NCBI GenBank assembly: GCA_017471125.1 | Contig: JAFUWR010000258.1 | Span: 1 to 7,438, forward strand | Source: Clostridia bacterium | Lineage (GTDB): Bacteria > Bacillota > Clostridia > Christensenellales > Aristaeellaceae | Direction: 5' to 3' | Length of the DNA stretch: 7,438 nt | Shown: piece by piece, positions 1-4,112 of the stretch | Position numbering within the stretch: the stretch's first letter is position 1 | Layout: every line of letters starts with the position of its first letter | Notes under the pieces: generated by a model | What the model was told of the DNA's origin: nothing | Seen by the model: the letters and a program-made list of their open reading frames with translations, nothing else | Database searches by the model: none | Made by a program: the position numbers and the translations under genes

Positions 1-2189
1 GGATAGATATTCTCACCGCCGCGGATGATCATGTCTTTGAGTCGTCCCGTGATCCTGTAATTGCCCTCCGGCGTACGGCAGGCCAGATCGCCGGTGTGCA
101 GCCATCCGTCCTTGTCGATGGCGGCAGCGGTTGCCTTGGGCATCTTATAATAGCCCTTCATGATGTTGTAGCCGCGGGCCACAAACTCGCCGATCACCTC
201 ATCCGGGCAGTCCTCTCCGGTCTCCGGATCCACGATCTTGCACTCCACCTCCGGGAATGCACTGCCGACCGTCGTCACACGCACCTCCAGCGAATCCGTT
301 GTCCGGCTCATGGTGCAGCCCGGTGCCGCCTCGGTCTGACCGTACACAATGACGATCTCGGGCATGTGCATCTTTTCGACCACATCGCGCATGACTGCGA
401 TCGGGCAGGGGCTTCCTGCCATGATGCCCGTGCGCATATGGCTGAAATCCGTCTTCGGGAAATCCGGATGCGAAAGCATGGCGATAAACATGGTCGGCAC
501 GCCGTGGAAGGCCGTAATGTGTTCGTTGTGAATACAGGCCAGCGACGATTTCGGCGAGAAATACGGGATCGGCAGGATGGTTCCGCCGTGGGTCATGGTG
601 GCCGTCATCGCCAGCACCATGCCGAAGCAGTGGAACATTGGCACCTGGATCATCATGCGGTCCGCGGTGGACAGGTCCATGCCGACGCCGATCATCTTGC
701 CGTCGTTGACGATGTTGTAGTGGGTCAGCATGACGCCCTTGGGGAAGCCGGTGGTGCCGGAGGTATACTGCATGTTGCACACGTCGTTCACGTCCACGGC
801 GGAGGCCATGCGGCGGATCTCCTCCACGGGCGTGCGGTCGGCGTAGTCCAGCGCCTCCTCCCAGGTCATCGCGCCGGGCATGCGGAAGCCCACGGAGATG
901 ACGTTGCGCAGGAAGGGCAGCCTGCGGGCGTGCAGCCGCTCGTCGGGCTTGCGGTCCTTGAGCTCCGGGCACAGCTCGTTGATGATCTCTTTATAATTGG
1001 AATCCCGGTACCCGTCGATCATCACCAGCGTGTGGGTGTCGGACTGCCGAAGCAGGTATTCCGCCTCGTGGATCTTGTAGGCGGTGTTCATGGTGACCAG
1101 GATCGCGCCGATCTTGGTCGCGGCCCAGAAGGTCAAATACCACGCGGGCACGTTGGTGGCCCAGATGGTCACCTTGCTGCCGGCCTTGACGCCCAGCGCC
1201 ACCAGCGCCCGGGCGAACTCGTCCACGTCGTCCCGGAACTGGCTGTACGTGCGGGTGTAGTCCAGGGTGGTGAACTTGATGGCGAGCTGGTCGGGGTACT
1301 CGTCCACCATGGTGTCCAGCACCTGGGGGAAGGTCTTGTCGATCAGCGTCTCCTTCTTCCAGGGGAAGGTCCCGGTGTGGCGCTTGTTCCAGTAAAGCTG
1401 CTTGCGGTTCAATCGGGTGGACTCGAACCTTCCCATGCAGCTTGCGAAGTGGGTCAGGATGATCTCGATGTCCGCCAGCTCGTCGATCCAGGCGGGGTTC
1501 CACTGGAGGGAGATGAACCCGTCGTAGTTGACGGACCGCAGGGCGTTCATCAGGTCCAGCATGGGCAGGTCGCCCTCCCCCACCAGCTCCGGCACGGCGC
1601 GGCCCTCCACCCGGCGATAGTCGTGCAGGTGGACGTGGCGCACATACGCGCCCAGGTTGGTGATGGTGGTCTCGGCGTCCTCGCCGCCGGTCAGGCAGGT
1701 GGCGTTCATGTCCCAGGCCGCGGCCAGCCGGTCGTCGGCGAAGCGGTTCAGCAGGTCGCGCAGCCGGGCGGTGTCGGCGTAGGCCCCGGTGGTCTCCACC
1801 AGCAGGTCCACCGGCTTCGGCCCCACGGCGGCCAGGAGCTGGGCCACGCGCTCGGCGCAGGCGGCCTGGTTGTCGGCGGAGGTGTGGATGGCGATGTGCT
1901 CCACGCCCAGGTTCACCGCGGCCTCCAGGCAGTCGCCCAGCTCCCGCTCGAAGCCGGGGTCGGTGAAGTCGCCCACGGTGTCGATGCAGGGAATGGCCAG
2001 CCCCTGGTTGATGAGGCTGCGGCGGGTGGCCGAGGCCAGCTCCGGGTTGGTGGGGCTGGACTTGCCCTGGAACACCGGCCCGTCGATGTCGTACAGCTCC
2101 ACGCCCTGGAGCTTGGCGTCCAGCGCCGCCAGGCGGAAGGCGTTCCAGTCGAGATCATTCCAGTATTGGATGGAGAATGATAATTTCAC
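1..2189 (-). CDS. TIM-barrel (sugar phosphate isomerase-like) / acyl-CoA synthetase fusion, C-terminus cut by window edge
   Basis: One uninterrupted frame of 729 codons starts at GTG 2189 and is still open at base 1. I translated it throughout and found no stop. Residues 1 to about 250 read as a xylose-isomerase-like TIM barrel, with VELYDIDG, LVETTGAYADT (Glu132), WDMNA (160), VHLHD (187-190) and ISLQW (229). A linker of about 18 residues leads into an ANL adenylate-forming domain (about 269 onward). Its core motifs are intact: YTSGTTGFPKG (475-485), YGQTE (616-620), GWLHTGD (695-701) and GRLKDMIIRGGENIYP (715 onward). The ligase half should activate a carboxylic acid with ATP to an acyl-AMP and then an acyl-CoA in the cytoplasm; the substrate cannot be read. 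About 100 residues, including the usual catalytic Lys region, lie outside the window. In the barrel, the usual His after WD and the usual Glu of SLEW are Asn162 and Gln229, so its own catalysis is doubtful. It sits 3 nt downstream of the LeuA-like gene and is probably cotranscribed with it. Confidence 0.9.
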   Translation of the reverse strand, partial: MKLSFSIQYWNDLDWNAFRLAALDAKLQGVELYDIDGPVFQGKSSPTNPELASATRRSLINQGLAIPCIDTVGDFTDPGFERELGDCLEAAVNLGVEHIAIHTSADNQAACAERVAQLLAAVGPKPVDLLVETTGAYADTARLRDLLNRFADDRLAAAWDMNATCLTGGEDAETTITNLGAYVRHVHLHDYRRVEGRAVPELVGEGDLPMLDLMNALRSVNYDGFISLQWNPAWIDELADIEIILTHFASCMGRFESTRLNRKQLYWNKRHTGTFPWKKETLIDKTFPQVLDTMVDEYPDQLAIKFTTLDYTRTYSQFRDDVDEFARALVALGVKAGSKVTIWATNVPAWYLTFWAATKIGAILVTMNTAYKIHEAEYLLRQSDTHTLVMIDGYRDSNYKEIINELCPELKDRKPDERLHARRLPFLRNVISVGFRMPGAMTWEEALDYADRTPVEEIRRMASAVDVNDVCNMQYTSGTTGFPKGVMLTHYNIVNDGKMIGVGMDLSTADRMMIQVPMFHCFGMVLAMTATMTHGGTILPIPYFSPKSSLACIHNEHITAFHGVPTMFIAMLSHPDFPKTDFSHMRTGIMAGSPCPIAVMRDVVEKMHMPEIVIVYGQTEAAPGCTMSRTTDSLEVRVTTVGSAFPEVECKIVDPETGEDCPDEVIGEFVARGYNIMKGYYKMPKATAAAIDKDGWLHTGDLACRTPEGNYRITGRLKDMIIRGGENIY

Positions 2190-2192
2190 AGC

Positions 2193-3602
2193 TTACGCCT
2201 CCTCGTACACGATCTTGTTCAAGGCGCTGATATAGGCGCGGATGGAGGCGCCGATGATGTCGGTGGAGATGCCGTTACCGGAGTAGACCCGACCGTCGGC
2301 GCGGAGCTTCACCAGCGCGGAGCCCATGGCGTCGCGGCCCTCGGTGACGGTCTGGATCTGGAAGTCGTCCAGCTCGTAGTGGTGGCCGATGATCTGCTCG
2401 ATGGCGAGGAAGGCCGCGTCGATGGGGCCGTCGCCCACGCCCACGCCCCGGATCTTCTCGCCGTTGCGGTCGAGCAGTATGTTGGCGGTGGCGGTGATGA
2501 CGTTGCCGGAGTTGATGACGTAGTTTTCAATATGGTAGGTCGAGGGCACCTGGAGCGCCGTGGAGGCCACGATGGCGTCCAGCTCCTTGGTGCCGACGAA
2601 GTGCTTCCGGGAGGCGACCCGGCGGAACGCCTCGTAGACCTTGGCGTTGTCCTCGTCGGACAGGTCGTAGCCCAGCTGCCGCACGACCTTGATGACCTCG
2701 CCGATCTCGTCGTTGATGTCCAGGGTCACGTTGGCGGCGTCGCCCAGGCCCACGTTGTCCATCACGGAGGGCTCGGCCTTCTCCGCGCCCAGCATGCGCT
2801 CCATCTGGGCGACGGCGCGGTTCAGTTCGGTGGTGCGCAGGCCCACGGCGATGTCCATGTCCGCGCCCTTGATCTGCGCGAATCGCGCCACGGTCTCGAG
2901 GGTCGGGTAGCCCATCGGCACGGCGGTGCACTTCACGCCCGTGGCCCCGGCCTTGATGGCGGCGGCGGCGCAGGCCAGCGCCATGCCCATCTCGTCGGAG
3001 GGCTGCACGTAGACAGCCACGTTCTCGATGCCCTTCACCCCCGCGATGGCGTTGGCGACGAACACCGCGAACTCGTCCGGCAGCATGACGCCGCTGGTGT
3101 CGCACAGGGTCACCTTGTTGGCCCCGGCGCCGATGGCGGCCTCGATGGCGCTGTACAGGAACTTAGGCTCGGCGCGGGTGGCGTCCACGGCGGTGAACTC
3201 CACGCTCTCGCAGTGGAAGCGGCACCGGGCGATCTGTTCCCTGATGGCCTCCAGCATGGCGGGGGCCTTCTTGTGACAGGTATACTCCATCTGCACCGGG
3301 GACACCGGGACCAGCAGGTTCAGCCGCGGATGCTTCGCGCCCTTGACGCTCTCCCAGGTGGCGTCCACGTCGCCGGTGGCCACGTCGATGGCCGCGGACA
3401 GCGCGGCGGACACCGTGCCGGCGATGGTCCGGTTGGCAAGCTGGTCGGCCTTGCCCGCGCCGATGGGCGCAAGCTCGATGGCGTCCACCTTCAGCCGGTC
3501 CAGGCTCCGGGCGATCTCCAGCTTCTCCTTGAAGGTCAGCGCGCTCTCCCGCAGGGAGGCGGAGGCTCTCAGCGTCATGTCATGGATCTTGATGGTCTTC
3601 AT
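2193..3602 (-). CDS. 2-isopropylmalate synthase-like protein (HMGL-like barrel + LeuA regulatory domain) with non-canonical active site
   Basis: The protein has 469 residues. The start ATG 3600-3602 follows AGGAG at 7 nt. An in-frame extension up to 3722 is rejected because it would run through the T-box and terminator. Residues about 1-260 match the HMG-CoA lyase/LeuA TIM barrel: IHDMTLR, FKEKLEIARSL, VEFTAVDATRAEPKFL and VTLCDTSGVMLPDEF align with LeuA landmarks. Residues about 355-469 match the LeuA allosteric/dimerisation domain (GVGVGDGPIDAAFLAIEQ). In true synthases LRDGEQ supplies the metal-binding Asp and HxHND the metal-binding histidines. Here these read LRASAS (11-16) and VYVQPSD (197-203). 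The protein is therefore unlikely to make isopropylmalate by the standard Zn-dependent mechanism; it may use another substrate or act as a regulatory or structural protein. It is shorter than typical LeuA (about 510). It is the first gene after the T-box and is followed at 3 nt by the fusion gene. Family is certain enough; function is unknown. Confidence 0.9.
   Translation of the reverse strand: MKTIKIHDMTLRASASLRESALTFKEKLEIARSLDRLKVDAIELAPIGAGKADQLANRTIAGTVSAALSAAIDVATGDVDATWESVKGAKHPRLNLLVPVSPVQMEYTCHKKAPAMLEAIREQIARCRFHCESVEFTAVDATRAEPKFLYSAIEAAIGAGANKVTLCDTSGVMLPDEFAVFVANAIAGVKGIENVAVYVQPSDEMGMALACAAAAIKAGATGVKCTAVPMGYPTLETVARFAQIKGADMDIAVGLRTTELNRAVAQMERMLGAEKAEPSVMDNVGLGDAANVTLDINDEIGEVIKVVRQLGYDLSDEDNAKVYEAFRRVASRKHFVGTKELDAIVASTALQVPSTYHIENYVINSGNVITATANILLDRNGEKIRGVGVGDGPIDAAFLAIEQIIGHHYELDDFQIQTVTEGRDAMGSALVKLRADGRVYSGNGISTDIIGASIRAYISALNKIVYEEA
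2198..2204 (-). promoter_or_regulatory. Ribosome binding site deciding the GTG start of the fusion gene
   Basis: GAGGAGG lies inside the last codons of the upstream LeuA-like gene, 8 nt before GTG 2187-2189. The upstream stop TAA (2193-2195) is between the two. The reading order is SD, stop, GTG, which suggests translational coupling. No ATG with a comparable SD is seen near the domain junction, so the ligase half is unlikely to be a separate gene. Confidence 0.8.
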
Positions 3603-3609
3603 GGTGTCA

Positions 3610-3614
3610 CTCCT
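3610..3614 (-). promoter_or_regulatory. Ribosome binding site of the LeuA-like gene
   Basis: AGGAG with a 7-nt spacer to ATG 3600-3602. It lies just downstream of the T-box leader terminator and fixes the start codon. Confidence 0.8.
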
Positions 3615-3645
3615 ATGCAAGATTACTCGATTGGTTCGCCGGGCG

Positions 3646-3689
3646 AAAAAAAGCCCAGACGCCTGAAACATATATCTCAGACCTCTGGG
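3646..3689 (-). terminator. Rho-independent attenuator terminator of the T-box
   Basis: On the minus strand, CCCAGA (3689-3684) pairs with TCTGGG (3659-3654). After one G-G mismatch the stem continues (GTCTGAG with TTTCAGGC, including wobbles). The stem is followed by C and seven T (3652-3646). It stands between the T-box motif and the RBS of the LeuA-like gene, as a T-box attenuator should. Confidence 0.9.
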
Positions 3690-3938
3690 ACGACAAGACG
3701 ATAAATCTGATCGCGGTACCACCCGGATTGCCGCATGCGCGGCCGCTCATCAGCGCTCCAACAAGCGCTTAGCCATGGTAACGGGGCTGCCGGGATCCCC
3801 TACTCGCCTTTCAGGGACCCTGCTCAGACACGAGACTGCATTCCTGCGCGCACACCGGCTCGCACCGACCGCCGGCTCTCTGGAGTGGAAGACAGGACGC
3901 ATAATGTCTTCATCGCATTTGTCGCTATTGATTTAGCT
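3646..3938 (-). promoter_or_regulatory. T-box riboswitch leader, probable leucine (CUC) specifier
   Basis: The conserved T-box GGGTGGTACCGCG is at 3724-3712 (minus strand). Its UGGU bulge would pair with the ACCA end of an uncharged tRNA, fitting a discriminator A, as in tRNA-Leu. The distal Stem I signature AGAGAGCCGGCGGU...GUGCGAGCCGG is at about 3881-3855. A perfect 6-bp hairpin (AGCGCT arms, 3752-3769) fits Stem III. For the specifier, AGACA (3909-3905) can pair with UGUCU (3830-3826), closing the Stem I base. The triplet before the single purine G3831 is CUC (3834-3832), giving the same specifier-purine-helix order as known T-boxes. By this reading uncharged tRNA-Leu (anticodon GAG) would block the terminator and turn on the downstream LeuA-like and fusion genes. 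The T-box class is near certain; leucine is an inference. The 5' end is estimated from the promoter. Confidence 0.92.
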
Positions 3939-3944
3939 GGCTAA

Positions 3945-3973
3945 AGTCTACCCCATTTTTCCCCCGTTGTCAA
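3945..3973 (-). promoter_or_regulatory. Sigma-70/A-type promoter of the T-box operon
   Basis: Minus strand -35 TTGACA (3973-3968, perfect), a 17-nt spacer and -10 TAGACT (3950-3945, 4 of 6 to consensus). The predicted start is near 3938, immediately before the T-box leader. An 8-bp palindrome AAGCGCTT (3972-3979) overlaps the upstream edge of the -35. Confidence 0.8.
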
Positions 3974-3982
3974 GCGCTTTCC

Positions 3983-4005
3983 TGTGAGTTTTCATTTATT
4001 TCACA
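3983..4005. repeat. Inverted repeat TGTGA-N13-TCACA between divergent promoters
   Basis: Arms TGTGA (3983-3987) and TCACA (4001-4005) flank 13 AT-rich bases. The element lies upstream of the -35 boxes of both divergent promoters, so it could be a shared regulator site. The arms are only 5 bp and chance is possible. Confidence 0.35.
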
Positions 4006-4008
4006 ATC

Positions 4009-4027
4009 AGGGGGGGGACCTCCCCCT
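4009..4027. repeat. G-tract/C-tract hairpin between divergent promoters
   Basis: An A plus eight G (4009-4017) face five C plus T (4022-4027), giving at least six pairs around a short loop. No T-run follows on either strand, so it is not an intrinsic terminator. It sits 19 bp upstream of the rightward -35. It may be a regulator site or an insulating structure, or simply a homopolymer-rich spacer. Confidence 0.5.
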
Positions 4028-4045
4028 GCGCTTTATAACAAATCA

Positions 4046-4074
4046 TTGACAACCTTACATAATATCCTTATAAT
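4046..4074 (+). promoter_or_regulatory. Perfect-consensus sigma-70/A promoter of the LRR surface-protein gene
   Basis: -35 TTGACA (4046-4051), a 17-nt spacer and -10 TATAAT (4069-4074) all match consensus exactly. The predicted start is near 4081, leaving a 5' UTR of about 32 nt. This implies strong basal transcription unless it is repressed. Confidence 0.88.
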
Positions 4075-4083
4075 ATTGATGGT

Positions 4084-4096
4084 ACCAAATTTTGGT
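4084..4096 (+). repeat. Small palindrome at the predicted transcription start (candidate operator)
   Basis: ACCAAA-T-TTTGGT is a perfect 6-bp inverted repeat around one T, lying a few bases after the predicted start and just before the RBS. It could be a repressor operator or a weak 5' hairpin. It is short, so this remains a suggestion. Confidence 0.4.
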
Positions 4097-4098
4097 TT

Positions 4099-4104
4099 GG
4101 AGGG
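4099..4104 (+). promoter_or_regulatory. Ribosome binding site of the LRR surface-protein gene
   Basis: GGAGGG with an 8-nt spacer to ATG 4113-4115. It is a strong Shine-Dalgarno and fixes the start in front of a clear signal peptide. Confidence 0.88.
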
Positions 4105-4112
4105 AAAACGAC

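Noticed and set aside
199..1503. Two arginine/histidine-rich minus-strand frames (199-972 and 991-1503)
   Set aside because: They are out-of-frame shadows of the acyl-CoA synthetase. The true frame is continuous through both.
96..2180. Long open frame on the plus strand opposite the fusion gene
   Set aside because: It is an antisense shadow of a GC-rich gene, with His/Gly/Val-rich unstructured sequence and no family motifs. The minus-strand frame has clear TIM-barrel and ANL motifs.
2379..3704. Long open frame on the plus strand opposite the LeuA-like gene
   Set aside because: Its composition is typical of an antisense frame in high-GC DNA, with no recognisable domain, and it overlaps the T-box leader.
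3603..3722. Upstream in-frame extension of the LeuA-like protein to 3722
   Set aside because: It would translate the T-box motif and terminator. ATG 3602 has a proper RBS and matches the family N-terminus.
3839..3846. UGC (Cys) or GCA (Ala) near the GAA of the T-box Stem I as the specifier
   Set aside because: These bases can pair with UGCGUCCUG on the 5' side, and tRNA-Cys usually has a U discriminator, which does not fit the UGGU bulge. CUC fits the specifier position better, though Ala is not fully excluded.
3735..3944. Short plus-strand open frame in the divergent region
   Set aside because: It lies entirely within the T-box leader on the opposite strand and has no RBS or similarity.
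3762..3979. Identical CAAGCGCTT at 3762-3770 and 3971-3979
   Set aside because: A 9-mer this short and palindromic can recur by chance, and one copy is explained by a T-box stem.
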